Of a DNA stretch of 64,000 nt, positions 33,005 through 43,906 are shown one piece after another. The stretch's first letter is position 1. The number at the start of each line of letters is the position of its first letter. The notes beneath the pieces were generated by a model. It was not told the origin of the DNA and made no database searches. It worked only from the letters and a program-made list of their open reading frames with translations. The stretch comes from Boesenbergia rotunda (taxonomy: Eukaryota > Streptophyta > Magnoliopsida > Zingiberales > Zingiberaceae): assembly GCA_024364735.1 (NCBI GenBank), contig JAGFNQ010001622.1, positions 221,358-285,357 of the forward strand, written 5' to 3'. A program made the position numbers and the translations under genes.

Positions 33005-33320
33005 GACTTCAACCTAGCTTCCCAAGCTAGGACCTGGCCCTCCAAGCCAGGGTTTCATTCGACCAGCCCTTTAAGCTAGGATCTGGCCCTCCAAGCCAGG
33101 GTTTCATCCAACCTAGCCCTCCAAGCTAGGACCTGACCCTCCAAGCCTAGATTTCATCCAACCTAGCTCTCCAAGCTAGGACCTGACCCTCCAAGCCAGG
33201 ATTTCATCCAACCTAGCTTTCCAAGCTAGGACCTGGCCCTCCAAGCCAGGATTTCAATCGACCTCGCTCTCCAAGCTAGGACCTGGCCCTCCAAGCCAGG
33301 GTTTCAGTCAACCTAGTCCC
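33005..33320. repeat. ~50-bp minisatellite (3' LTR)
   Basis: About six copies of a unit containing CCTAGCTCTCCAAGCTAGGA and CCTGGCCCTCCAAGCCAGG. Each unit holds two short inverted repeats (CTAGC..GCTAG and CTGGC..GCCAG). The array has a counterpart at 43490-43745. Confidence 0.92.
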
Positions 33321-33466
33321 ACTAGGTATGCCTAGTCCCACTAGGTCTTTTCCACTTCACTTAGTCCCCGACCAGGACTTAATCTCAATCATCTCATTAG
33401 CCCATCAACCTAAACTAAAATCGGTGTTAACACCAAAACAACAATCAGGGTCAGACTGCATCAACA

Positions 33467-33685
33467 ATCTCCTTCTTTTTGTTGTTTGACAACCCGATTT
33501 TAAGTTTAGGGATTTGATAACAATAGTCTCAAATTTCACTATTCTAGGAGAATCAGGATCCTCCCCCTACAACAGTCAAGCTTGTAATTATCCCAAACTT
33601 AACTAACCACTCTCTCCCCCTTTGTCAAACACCGAAAAGGGTGCAGACCAGTTGTTAAGTTTAAAGAATCTCCCCCTCAAACCTA
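33467..33685 (-). promoter_or_regulatory. Polypurine-tract cluster of Sirevirus
   Basis: The tract AAAAAGAAGGAGAT abuts the 3' LTR on the minus strand. Three more purine tracts with GGGGGAG lie just upstream (complement at about 33560, 33615 and 33670). Multiple polypurine tracts before the 3' LTR are a described Sirevirus feature. Which one primes plus-strand synthesis cannot be told here. Confidence 0.75.
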
Positions 33686-34140
33686 GGGGTTCTCCCAAAA
33701 CAACAAAGATATGTTTTAATTTTGAAAGCATTTGAAACCATGTGATAAGGATAAAGCAGGATATAGCAATCACATGCATCATATGAACATGAAAGTAAAC
33801 AACCTAGCATAAGGTAGTCAAATAATCCAATGAATGAATCATAATACAAAATCCAGGTAGATAATCATAGCATAGGCAAATAGTCAAGCATATCATAAAT
33901 CCAAACCAGGCAAACAGTTAGATGCATAGCAATGCATCAGAGCACAGTCATAACACAAATCAAGAAGACATGATCAAAGACAAAGTGCAACCACAATCAA
34001 TTGTCGACGGGGGGGTCATCGGCCTGCATGGGGTCATCAGTCGTGTCATCATCAGGTATGAAGGACCCCGGTGCAGTACATCCAGAAGGCGCAGCTCCAG
34101 GAAACGTATGCTGGCGCCACCCGTCGTACCATGTCTGCTG

Positions 34141-35336
34141 CTAGGACCGGATCCCCGAGATGTCGGACTCTAACGTGTGAAGTCGACGATCGAAGGACCA
34201 AAACTCAGACCGAACCTCCTGGCGCCAGAGCTCGGAGATATGAATCTCATGCTTCATGGTCAGCTCCAGCTCCGAAACCTGCCAGCGGATGTCGGGATCT
34301 GGCTTATACTCATAGGCAGCTGTTGCGGCAGGCGCCTCCTGATGTGCAGCCGGAGCTGCTGGTACCTGAACATGTGCACCCCGAGGAAGCTCACCTAGAC
34401 CTCGCCCGTCCTTCCACACAAGACTCTGATCGTCCGGCCCAACAACGATGCCAGATTTGGCAAACGCGCGTTTGCCCAATCGGCAATCCTCTCTAACCAT
34501 GGGCACTGTCCTACCCTTGGTCACATCAACACCAACTGACTCAAGCCAGTCAGTGATGACATGACCGAAAGGCATGTAGATAGTGCGGCGGCTGGGCTCT
34601 CTATAAGATATGATAGACTGAAAGATACTCTCCATAATGTCAAAGTCCAAATGGCGGTGCATGCCATAGAGCATCAAACAGTGATACGGACGAATCTCAG
34701 TCAAGAGTTTGGAGGTGATCGGCAGAATGCAGTTGGTGATTATCTTAATAAGAATGTAATCAATAGGAGAAAGTCGAAGGGTCGTAAAGGTAGAAAAATC
34801 AGACCCTAACTCATCGAGGCCAGCTGGTCTGGGATGGCCAAAGAAATGCTCGTAAATGCCATCGGGGGTGACGCCCTCAAATGGAGGTAGTAAGGGGTCA
34901 GGAAGCTCTGGGTAGATGGAATAGAAATTAGGCGATCGTCGACCGCCAAGATACTCCGCCAAGACATCATAGGAGAAGTCAAGATTCCTCTTGGCTACCC
35001 GAGTAGTGAAATCAAAGCCCCCCTGCGGTCCTTGTTGCAAGTTATTATAGAATTCAGAGACAAGGTCATAGTTGATTGTCCGCTCAAGGGAAAGAAAGAA
35101 TTCGAGGTTGTAAAAATCAACCACCTCGAGGATAGAGGGACAATGTTCAGACAAGAAAGGTCTATCAATCGACCTACAAGAAAGAAGCTTGAAATTTCGG
35201 GTCTGAAACGCTTGCTCAAAAGCAGCGTTAGGGAATCGAGAACTTGATGAAGGCTGAGGCCTTCGAGAGGGTGCGGATGATGAAGGGCCCTTGCCCTTCG
35301 AGCTTCCCTCAACTGGTTCTTTACCTTTGGAGGATT
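34141..35336 (-). CDS. Sirevirus env-like / extra 3' ORF
   Basis: The minus-strand frame is open from just after a TAA near 35337 to the stop at 34141 (about 398 codons). A Ser/Lys-rich head (EGSSKGKGPSSSAPSRRP) comes first. Then comes a globular part: RPFLSEHCPSILEVVDFYN, RTINYDLVSEFYNNLQQGP and MFYGHVITDWLESVGVDVTKG-type blocks near 34560-34500. A Glu/Arg-rich, probably coiled-coil tail ends it (SELELTMKHEIHISELWRQE). It resembles the plant-transposon protein domain found in the extra ORF of Sirevirus and Athila-type elements. Its function is not known. It sits 1.6 kb downstream of RNase H. A conventional ATG at the head is not evident, so expression would need an upstream start or splicing. 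Confidence 0.65.
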
Positions 35337-35439
35337 TTTAAATGTCGGATAGAGATCATGGCAACAGATTGGATCAAGATAAGTAAATCGAACATTGATA
35401 AGATCACGACACAAGTTGATAATCATGGCACAAATTAAT

Positions 35440-37000
35440 GGATCACAAGGTTAATGTTTGATCAATAAAAAGATTGGTCACGGCATAGAAGAATCAAGTG
35501 AACATAAGGGTAAGGCATTGATCAAATTAATCATAACAGAAAATGATCAAATGAACATAGGTTTAATCAATCGAATTGAAGGGTCATGGCAAGGAAGGTC
35601 ACGATAAACACAATGTTTGAATTGGCAAGGCGAACACAATGTTACGACAACAAGTGTAGAGCCACAGCGCAAATTGAAACAAGTTGATTAGTCCAAAATC
35701 ATGACTTATGAAGTAAATAGCAAGGTAAACAAACTGCAAAAATGGCTTACTTTGGTGCCATGATGTGAGAAATCTGGAGAAGATGAGAACCAAAAAAACT
35801 CGCAAGTTCTTAGAGAGCTCGAGAGGACTTAGAACGCAGGGAGCAGAAGAGACTCGAGCGCTCACCCAAGCAGGGAAGAATGAGCTCGCAGGAAGAAGAA
35901 GAGGAGTTCTCGAACCGCTACTATCCCGACAAATCGCAGGAAACTTGAGCAGGACAACTCGAGCGCCAACCCAAGAACTCACAGCAGGAGAGGATCGCAC
36001 GCGCAAGAGGAAGAAGATGAGGGGTTTCGACGCTAGGGTTTGGGAAGTAAGGTGGATATGTGATTAAATGGGTTGGTGGATCGATCACCAACCAAACTTT
36101 AATGCGATCGAATGGATCACCGTTTGATCCAGGAACGCCCAGACCGATCAGGCTCTAGCCTGATCGGTCTGGCTTGGTCCTGATCGGTCGGGTGACTGAT
36201 CAGGCAAGCCCCTAATCGGTCTGCCGATCGATCAGGGAGCGAACAGAATGTTTTTAAGGTTTTCTGTGACCCTTCTGATCGGTCGGTGGACCGATCACCA
36301 TAGGGGGCCAGATCGGTCAGTGGACCGATCCAGGCCAACACAGTGAGATTTCGATGATTAATCAAGAAATTGCTTGATTGGTCCAGTGGACTGATCAGTC
36401 CTACTCCTGATCGGTCCGGTGACCGATCAGGCCACCTCCTGATCGGTCCGGTGACCGATCAGGTATCAGGAATTTTTCTGATACGATCAGAGATTTCAGT
36501 TTCAGATTTCGGATCGAAGTCTGATTCGATCAGGTGGAGGATTATCGACCTTGGAGAGGTTTCCTTGACTATAATTGATTCCTGAACAAGGATCAAAGGT
36601 CCTTATGGTTTTAACAAATTAATTTGCTCCACCCAAGTGAAGTCAAATTCAATCAAAAACATCCATTCAATTTCAAACAAGTTTGTATCAATATGAAGTC
36701 TTCAATCAAGTTTCCTTGATTGGAATGTCCAAGTATGATCATGGAGCCAAATACACATATGTTATGCATTGGTTTTCCCCATACTTGGTCAACTTAATGA
36801 TCATTATCTCGTCAACCTAATTTCTCAAGGGATGTATTGACATTTTGAGTAATTAGGTTGATCCAAACATCTCACCCTATTTCTAGCAAACAAAAATATT
36901 TTGTTAAACCTTATAGTTTGTGTGAGATGTCCCCAACTTAACCAATAATTGCTCCCAACAATTTGAACTGATCACGAAGGGTTTTGAATACTTTTCAATC
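35440..37000 (-). other. Spacer between RNase H and env-like ORF
   Basis: No supported gene. It contains another GATCGGTC/GACCGATC hairpin cluster at about 36130-36475, the same motif family as in the LTRs. A plus-strand frame at 35765-36067 (100 aa, Arg/Glu-rich) is antisense to the element and has no known motif. Confidence 0.6.
36130..36475. repeat. Hairpin array inside the Sirevirus
   Basis: About eight units such as CTGATCGGTCCGGTGACCGA and CAGACCGATCAGGCTC. They match the LTR units in arm sequence but differ in loop and spacer. Confidence 0.88.
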
Positions 37001-40000
37001 CTATGAAGCACGACACATTCCCAATTCCCTTCGCAAGAAGCTGAATTCATTCTCGGGGAGTGGTTTAGTGAAAATGTCCGCTAGGTTTGATTTTAACTCT
37101 ACATGTGAGAGTACTATATCTCCTCTAGCAACATGATCTCTAATGAAATGGTGACGCACTTCAATATGCTTAGTTCTAGAATGATGGACTGGATTCTTTG
37201 TTAGGTTTATCGTGCTAATGTTGTCACACAACACTTGCACACCCTTGTAGCTTAATCCATAGCCCTCTAGTGTATGAATCATCCACAACAATTGTGATAC
37301 ACTCTCTCCCATGGCGATATATTCTGCCTCGGTTGTGGAGAGAGCAACATAATGTTGCTTTCGACTTGACCAACTAACTAATGATGATCCTAAGAATTGG
37401 CAACCCCACTTATGCTCTTCCGATCCAACTTGCACCTAGCATAGTCGGAATCGGTATAGCCAATTAGGTCAAATGATTCGGTACGGGGGTACCAAAGACC
37501 AACTCTAATTGTGCCCTTAAGGTATCTCAAAATTCTCTTCATAGCAATTAAATGAGATTCCTTGGCACATACTTGATACCTAACGCACATACCCACAGCA
37601 AAAAGTATATCAGGTCGACTAGCTGTGAGGTATAGCAAACTACCTATCATGCTCCGATATTGAGTTAAGTCAACAAGTTTATCACTCTCATCATTGTCTA
37701 ACCGTGTGTTTGTAGCCATGGGAGTGGTTACCTCTTTAGAATCACTCATGTTAAATTTTTGGAGCATCTCTTGAGTGTACTTTGATTGGTGCACATGGAT
37801 TCCGTCACGAGTTTGCTTGATTTCGAGTCCAAGGAAGAAGGTCAACTCTCCCACTAGACTCATCTCAAATTCACTCTCCATGTGTCCAGTAAATTCATTC
37901 AAATAGCCCTTATTGTTTGAGCCACAAATTATGTCATCGACATATACTTGGGCTACAAATATATTATCACCATCTCTTCGTAGAAATAGTGTAGGGTCTA
38001 TTTGTCCCCTTACAAAATCTTTTTCAATGAGAAATGTCGACAATCGCTCATACCAAGCTCGGGGTGCTTGTTTAAGGCCGTAGAGTGCCTTCTTGAGCTT
38101 GAACACGTGGTTTGAAAATTCGGAACTCTCAAACTCTGGAGGTTGTTCGACATAGACCTCTTCTCATATTAAACTATTTAGAAAGGCCGATTTGACATCC
38201 ATTTGATAAAGTTTGAAACCATGATGTGCTGCAAATGCAAGCATCAATCGGATGGACTCTAACCGTGCCACGGGAGCATAGGTCTCATCGTAATCAAGGC
38301 CTTCAACTTGACTATATCCCTTGGCTACTAAGCGTGCCTTATTTCTTACGATTTCTCCCTTATGGTTCAATTTATTTTTGAAGACCCATTTGGTTCCAAT
38401 AATGGTGGTCTTCTTAGGTCTAGGGACTAAGTCCCAAACTTGACTTCTTTCGAATTGACCTAGTTCATCTTGCATGGCAATGATCCAATCGGGATCATTT
38501 AATGCTTCGTCAATTTTTCTAGGTTCAATTTCGGAAATTAGGGCAACTTCATTAGCCTCATTCCTAAAGAATGATCTAGTCCTAATCCCATGATGGATAT
38601 CTCCAACAATTTGGTCTTGGGGATGACTAGAGGCTAACTTAGTTTGCCTTGGTGTTGGTGGTGCTTCTTGTATGGTGTCACTAGGAACAAGCTCAGCCTC
38701 AGGATCCGGCTGATCTATGGGTTGTCTAGGCTCACCGTCATCAGATTCATCACCATCAACAACACTCGGACTTCCATCCAAACTTAGTTTCCTAAGTTCG
38801 AATTGAACTCCTTCTACATCTTCTGATTGATCATTCGCTTTTGGAATTTCCTCAAAAACAACATCAGAAGACTCTTCAACCAATCTAGACTTCTTGTTAT
38901 AGACTCGGTAAACTTTGCTAACGAGGGAGTACCCGACCAGTATCCCTTCATCAGCTTTTGTTGTGAACTTTCCAAGATGGTCCTTGGTGTTTAGAATAAA
39001 CACATTACAACCAAACACCCTAAGATGTTTAACTGTAGGTGGTTTTCCAAACCAAAGTTCATGAGGAGTCTTTCCTAAGAATCTATGTATGAGGACTCGG
39101 TTTTGCACGTAGCAAGCTGTGTTTACAGCTTCGGCCCACAAGTACCCCGGTAATGAGTACTCATTGAGCATGCTTCGTGCGGCCTCTTGTAAGACACGGT
39201 TCTTCCTCTCTACAACACCATTTTGTTGTGGTGTTCTAGGAGTAGAGAACTCATGTCTATACCCTCTCTCTTGACAAAATTCTAAAAATCTTTGATTTTG
39301 AAATTCACCTCCATGATCACTCCTTATTGTTTTAATTGTTGATGATTTTTCATTTTCAACTCTTCTACAAAAAGAAATAAAAACATCTAAAGTTTGGTCT
39401 TTATATTTTAGAAAATAGGTCCATGTATATCTAATAAAATCTTCAATGATCACAAAACAATATCTACTACCATTCAAGGATATAATAGTGCTACAATCAA
39501 ACAAGTCCATGTGAAGTAAATCCAACGCGGTAGAAGTACTTACAGTGCTTTTACCTTTATGTGCAGATTTTGTTTGTTTACCCATTTGACATGCATCACA
39601 AAGTTTGTCCTTTTCATACTTGATGCTTGGTAAGCCACGAACTAGTCCCTTGTTGGCCAATTTTCGGATATTCTTCATGTTCATGTGTGCTAGTCTCCAG
39701 TGCCAAAGGTTAGACTCATCTTCTCTTGACATGATACACTTAACAAAAACATTAGTAGCACTTTTAAAAGAAACTTGATAAATGTTATCTATCCTTGTGC
39801 CTACTAGTACCATGTCAAAAGTGTCATGTTGTCTAACTAGACATTGACTTGATTGAAAATCAATTGTGTAACCGCATCACACAATTGACTGACACTTAGG
39901 AGATTAAATGTCATCCCCTTGACTAGAAAGACATTCTTGATCCTAAGACATTCGGATATTTGAATGTCTCCTATCCCTATAACCTTAAGACTACCATTGT

Positions 40001-40127
40001 TACCAAAGGAAACATTACCTCTACTTTTTCTTTGAAGGGTAGTGAATAAAGATCTATCATCGGTCATATGTTTGGAGCACCCACTATCAACGAACCAAGT
40101 TGATAGATGCTCCCCCTCAATCACAAC
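37001..40127 (-). pseudogene. Sirevirus pol: protease, integrase, RT, RNase H (broken)
   Basis: Protease: STWFVDSGCSKHMT (about 40100). Integrase zinc region: LWHWRLAHMN..LCDACQMGK. Integrase core: DLFDCS..IRSDHGGEF..TPQQNGVVERKNR, the D-D-E set. Reverse transcriptase: TKWVFKNKLNHKGEIVRNKA, YQMDVKSAFLN, LYGLKQAPRAWYERL and the catalytic VYVDDIICGS. RNase H: ALSTTEAEYIAMGESVSQLL, KHIEVRHHFIRDHV and ADIFTKPLP. Protease-integrase-RT-RNase H is the copia order. The frame changes near 39840 and 37410, and there is an in-frame TGA at 38164. It follows gag in the same frame, behind one TAG. This copy is not expected to make active enzymes. Confidence 0.92.
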
Positions 40128-41729
40128 CTACACAATACGAAAGATAGAAGATTTAGGTACCCAAATCTTGGGACCTAAAGCACCTACTATGCAAGACTTA
40201 GGCACCCATGCCTTGACCACTTTCCTTTGAACCCTAGGAGTCTTAAGTGGTCTAACATCAGTCCTAGACATTAAGGAAACAAATGATGGTTCTTTAGGTC
40301 GGTAACCAATACCTCCCCTATTGTAAACCGTCATTTGTGCATTCAAAATCATATCTAAAGTCTTTGAGCTAGTTGAAAACTTCTCAAGAACACTCTTGAG
40401 TCTCTCAACCTCACTCTTCAATGATTTATTTTCATCTTCTAACATTTCTACATGCAAATCATCAACATCATCATCCCTAGAGGATTTCAATTGTTCAACT
40501 TCTACTTTCAATGATTTAACCTTAATTTTTGATTTCTTTAACAATTCGGTTAAACATGCAATAGTTCTATAACATTTGTCTAATTCGAGAGAGATTACCT
40601 CTTCATCATCCGAAGATGATGAAGCCGCGTTTGAGGAGTCCGTGGATTCATCACTACTCTCTTCTCCTTCAAGAGCCATGAGTGCTACATGGCGTGTACT
40701 CTTCTCATATTTCTCCTCTTCGGATGAACTAGAGGAGGATTCATCCCATGTGGCCTTCAAGGCCTTCTTCTTCTTCTTTGATTTATCATCCTTCTTCTTG
40801 AGCTTTGGGCAGTCCTTCTTGAAGTGCCCTTTCTTGCTACACTCATAACAAGTAACATTAGACTTATCAATTTTAACTTCACTAGGGTTACCTTTACCCT
40901 TGAAGCGTCGACTCTTCCTCATCATTCTTCTCACAAAATTGACCATCTCAGAGGAAGAAGGCCTGCTGCCATCCTCCTCAGAATCGGACTCGGACTTGGA
41001 TGAGGATGAAGATGAAGAAACTTCCTTCTCCTTCTTCTTGTCCTTCTTCTTGTTGGTCTTTTCCCCTGCAACTAAGGCAATCTCCTTCTCCTTGGGGCCT
41101 TTGTTAGCCATTTCATGTAACTCCATTTCACAAAATAAATCATCCAATTTTACAATTGACAAGTCCTTGGAAACCTTGTAGGCATCCACCATGGATGACC
41201 ACAAGGCATTCCTTGGAAAAGCTTTTAACACATACCTCACAAGGTCGCGGTTCTCGACCTTTTCATCAATGGAGTGAAGACCGTTGAGGACTTCTTTGAA
41301 TCTACTATGAATCTCACTTACCGTTTCACTCTCCTTCATGGAGAGATTTTGTAGTTGGTTGAAGAACAAGTCTCTCTTGGCTATTCTTGAATCTCGGGTG
41401 CCCTCATGGAGTTCGATGAGTTTATTCCACAAATCCTTTGCGCTTGTAAAGGGACCAACCTTGATTAGTTGGTCTTTGTTCATTCCACATTGCAAACTCA
41501 CCACCGCCTTCGCATCAGCTTCTCCTTTTCGTGTTTGCTCAGTCGACCACTGTGAGGACTCCAACTCTTTTCCCTCCGCGTCTCTCAGAAGGGTGAAGCC
41601 TTCCTTCATGGAGAACCACATTCCAATATTGGTCTTGAGGTAGTACTCCATGCGAGACCTCCAATACTGAAAATCTGATTCATCGAAGAAGGGAGGTCGA
41701 GTGGTGCTAAATCCTTCTCTCAAAGCCAT
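40128..41729 (-). CDS. Sirevirus gag
   Basis: 533 codons from ATG 41729 (MALREGFSTTRPPFFDES), 45 bp inside the primer-binding site. The frame is open further upstream into the PBS, but this is the first ATG. The head is the DUF4219/UBN2-type capsid region: YWRSRMEYYLKTNIGMWF, VSLQCGMNKDQLIKVGPFTS and KDLWNKLIELHEGTRDSRI. A Lys/Ser/Glu-rich hinge comes next, then a zinc knuckle CYECSKKGHFKKDCP (C-x2-C-x4-H-x4-C). A long coiled coil (CLTELLKKSKIKVKSLKVEV and following) ends in a WVPK-type tail. The long coiled-coil tail is typical of Sireviruses. The frame is uninterrupted, so capsid protein could still be made. Confidence 0.9.
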   Translation of the reverse strand: MALREGFSTTRPPFFDESDFQYWRSRMEYYLKTNIGMWFSMKEGFTLLRDAEGKELESSQWSTEQTRKGEADAKAVVSLQCGMNKDQLIKVGPFTSAKDLWNKLIELHEGTRDSRIAKRDLFFNQLQNLSMKESETVSEIHSRFKEVLNGLHSIDEKVENRDLVRYVLKAFPRNALWSSMVDAYKVSKDLSIVKLDDLFCEMELHEMANKGPKEKEIALVAGEKTNKKKDKKKEKEVSSSSSSSKSESDSEEDGSRPSSSEMVNFVRRMMRKSRRFKGKGNPSEVKIDKSNVTCYECSKKGHFKKDCPKLKKKDDKSKKKKKALKATWDESSSSSSEEEKYEKSTRHVALMALEGEESSDESTDSSNAASSSSDDEEVISLELDKCYRTIACLTELLKKSKIKVKSLKVEVEQLKSSRDDDVDDLHVEMLEDENKSLKSEVERLKSVLEKFSTSSKTLDMILNAQMTVYNRGGIGYRPKEPSFVSLMSRTDVRPLKTPRVQRKVVKAWVPKSCIVGALGPKIWVPKSSIFRIV

Positions 41730-41773
41730 TGTTGATAGCTCTCGGATGTTAAGCCGCTTGAACAGAGCCTCAA

Positions 41774-41785
41774 GCTCTGATACCA
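41774..41785 (-). promoter_or_regulatory. Primer-binding site of Sirevirus
   Basis: TGGTATCAGAGC on the minus strand, two bases from the LTR end (41788). It is complementary to initiator tRNA-Met. Confidence 0.92.
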
Positions 41786-42784
41786 CTTGTTGGAACTTGG
41801 ATGGCTAGAGAGGGGGGGTGAATATACCAGACACAAAAATCGCTTTCACTTTTGAGATTTCTCTGCAGTTAGGGTTAGTAGCACAGCGGAAACAAAAACA
41901 AAATAGAGTATAACTGCAGGAATGAAAAGCAAACCAAAAACGCTAACAAGGATCGTTTACAAGGTTCGGGGATAACTTGCCCCTACTCCTTGGCGTGCCC
42001 TTAAGGTGAGTGATCCCTTGATCGTCGACAAATCAAGCCCCGGGAAATCCGGATATCAAATCCTCCTTCTAAGTGGAAAAACCTCTCCACACAAATGTCT
42101 CAATAGAGTATATGGAATGAAAGCACAGAGACACAAGGAAAGATCTTATAGATCGCTAACAAAGCACAAGGATGAGAATCGGAGAACAGATCACCGAGCA
42201 CAGCACAGCACCACCAACACAAGAGCTCCCAACTCTTTGTTTGCTTGCTGATCCACTCGCAACTTCCTCTACAAACTCACGGTTGCTGCTTTGCAAGAGA
42301 TCACTTCAAAGTGTTGAATGAATGCTCAAGAGTTGAAGAAGCAGCTTGTTCACATAGAGTTCTATATGAGCTCTTTCTCCACTTCGCAGCTTAACCTGCT
42401 TTGCATCGCCAGCATCGCCAGGTCACAGATGCTCCTGTGGAGCTCGCTAGCTGCTCACCTGCAACAGGCCAGCTACCCCTGACCTCCTCTGAACTCACTG
42501 AATCCCCTCCAGTCGAGCCCCAGGTCATCAGCTTCTCAGCCGTTGCAGTTCACGCCAGAGGACGTTATATCCTGCGGAAGCAAACAGCCAAACCTGCTGT
42601 TGATAAAGCCTCAGTTTGACTCTCCCTGAGTAAACCTGATTTACCTGCACACTTAGCAGCTTATTAGCTCAGCAGATCAACAGAGAATCAATAATCAGAG
42701 GTTAAGAGCAGAGATCAGTAACGAATTAGCAGAGACACAGAACGCGATCAGAACTCTGACAGCGCTTTTGAATAAAGCTGTCAG

Positions 42785-43375
42785 CTACTGATCGGTCATC
42801 GGACCGATCAGAGTGACTCCTGATCGGTCACCAGACCGATCGGGATAGGCCCAGTCTGATCAGGCTCCAGCCTGATCGGTCCACAGTGAGAAGCCATAAA
42901 TCGCGACCTTCTGGTGATCGGTCACCCTGACCGATCACAGATCGTGGATCGGTCCTCAGACCGATCCATAGCATTGCTGGGATTCCCAGCTTTCACAGCC
43001 AGACCTCACTGATCGGTCACCAGACCGGTCAAGTTGTGTCCTGATCAGTCCGGGGACCGATCAGGGCATGCCCTGACCGATCAGGATGCATCCTGATCGG
43101 TTATAGTGAGAAGTTCGCGACATTTGATCGTTCAGCCTGACCGATCATGAAATCCCACGAAATCTACTGACCTCTCCCTGATTGTTCACCAGAACGATCA
43201 GGAGCCCTCCCTAATCGGTCACCAAACCGATCAGGAGACGATCAGTAGCCTCACAAAGTCACTGTATGCTCCCTGATCGGTCACCAGACCGATCAGACAT
43301 AGCTGGATCGATCACCAGACCGATCCACGAGGGAACACCGTGCCAACTTCCCTGATCGGTCACCAGACCGATCCA
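42785..43375. repeat. GATCGGTC/GACCGATC hairpin array (5' LTR)
   Basis: Counterpart of 32310-32900. Several arms that carry a mismatch in one LTR are perfect in the other, e.g. ATCGGTCATCGGACCGAT near 42791 versus ATCGGTCACCGGACCGAT near 32318. Confidence 0.92.
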
Positions 43376-43489
43376 GGCAAGGCCAAATCCACTCTAAGTC
43401 AAGAGAACGGGCTCCCAGCCTTCTCTGACTCGTGCTCAGTCCCTCGGACCAAGACTCCATGCCCAGTCTCACTCACCGGGACTTCAACC

Positions 43490-43745
43490 TAGCTTCCCAA
43501 GCTAGGACCTGACCCTCCAAGTCAGGGTTTCATCCAACCTAGCCCTCCAAGTTAGGACCTGACCCTCCAAGCCAGGATTTCATCCAACCTAGCTCTCCAA
43601 GCTAGGACCTGACCCTCCAAGTCAGGATTTCATCCAACCTAGCTCTCCAAGCTAGGACCTGGCCCTCCAAGCCAGGATTTCAATCAACCTAGGTCTCTAA
43701 GCTAGGACTTGGCCCTCCAAGCTAGGGTTTCAGTCAACCTAGTCC
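43490..43745. repeat. ~50-bp minisatellite (5' LTR)
   Basis: Counterpart of 33005-33320, with about one unit fewer. Confidence 0.9.
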
Positions 43746-43906
43746 CACTAGGTATGCCTAGTCCCACTAGGACTTTTCCACTTCACTTAGTCCCCGACCA
43801 GGACTTAATCTCAATCATCTCATTAACCCATCAACCTAAACTAAAATCGGTATCAACACCAAAACAATAATCAAGGTCAGACTGCATCAACAACGTACGC
43901 GGTCCA

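Larger units (their letters stand above)
29109..33466 (-). repeat. 3' LTR of Sirevirus (interrupted)
   Basis: It matches 41788-43892 with scattered substitutions, except for the insertion at 29668-31866. Without that it is 2.16 kb against 2.1 kb for the partner. It contains the hairpin array (32310-32900) and the minisatellite (33005-33320). Confidence 0.93.
29109..43892 (-). mobile_element. Sirevirus-like Ty1/copia retrotransposon, 14.8 kb
   Basis: Minus-strand element flanked by the duplication ACGTA (29104-29108, 43893-43897). The LTR ends are TGTTGATGCAGTCTGACC...CAAGTTCCAACA. The 5' LTR is 41788-43892. The 3' LTR is 29109-33466 and is enlarged by a 2.2-kb insertion. Order on the minus strand: PBS, gag, protease, integrase, RT, RNase H, a ~1.6-kb spacer, env-like ORF, several polypurine tracts. 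An extra ORF after RNase H, repeated GGGGGAG tracts and a large gag with a CCHC knuckle are Sirevirus traits. Pol is broken by stops and frameshifts. Excluding the insertion it is about 12.6 kb. Confidence 0.93.
41788..43892 (-). repeat. 5' LTR of Sirevirus
   Basis: It spans 2105 bp without the nested insertion. It contains the hairpin array (42785-43375) and the minisatellite (43490-43745) in the same order as the other LTR. The 72-81-aa plus frames shared by both LTRs are antisense and unsupported. Confidence 0.93.

Noticed and set aside
33922..34496. Plus-strand frames of 73-141 aa
   Set aside because: They lie opposite the env-like ORF, have no known motif, and the minus frame is much longer.
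35765..36067. 100-aa plus-strand Arg/Glu-rich frame
   Set aside because: Antisense within the retroelement spacer. An antisense ORF is known in some retroelements, but nothing here supports one.
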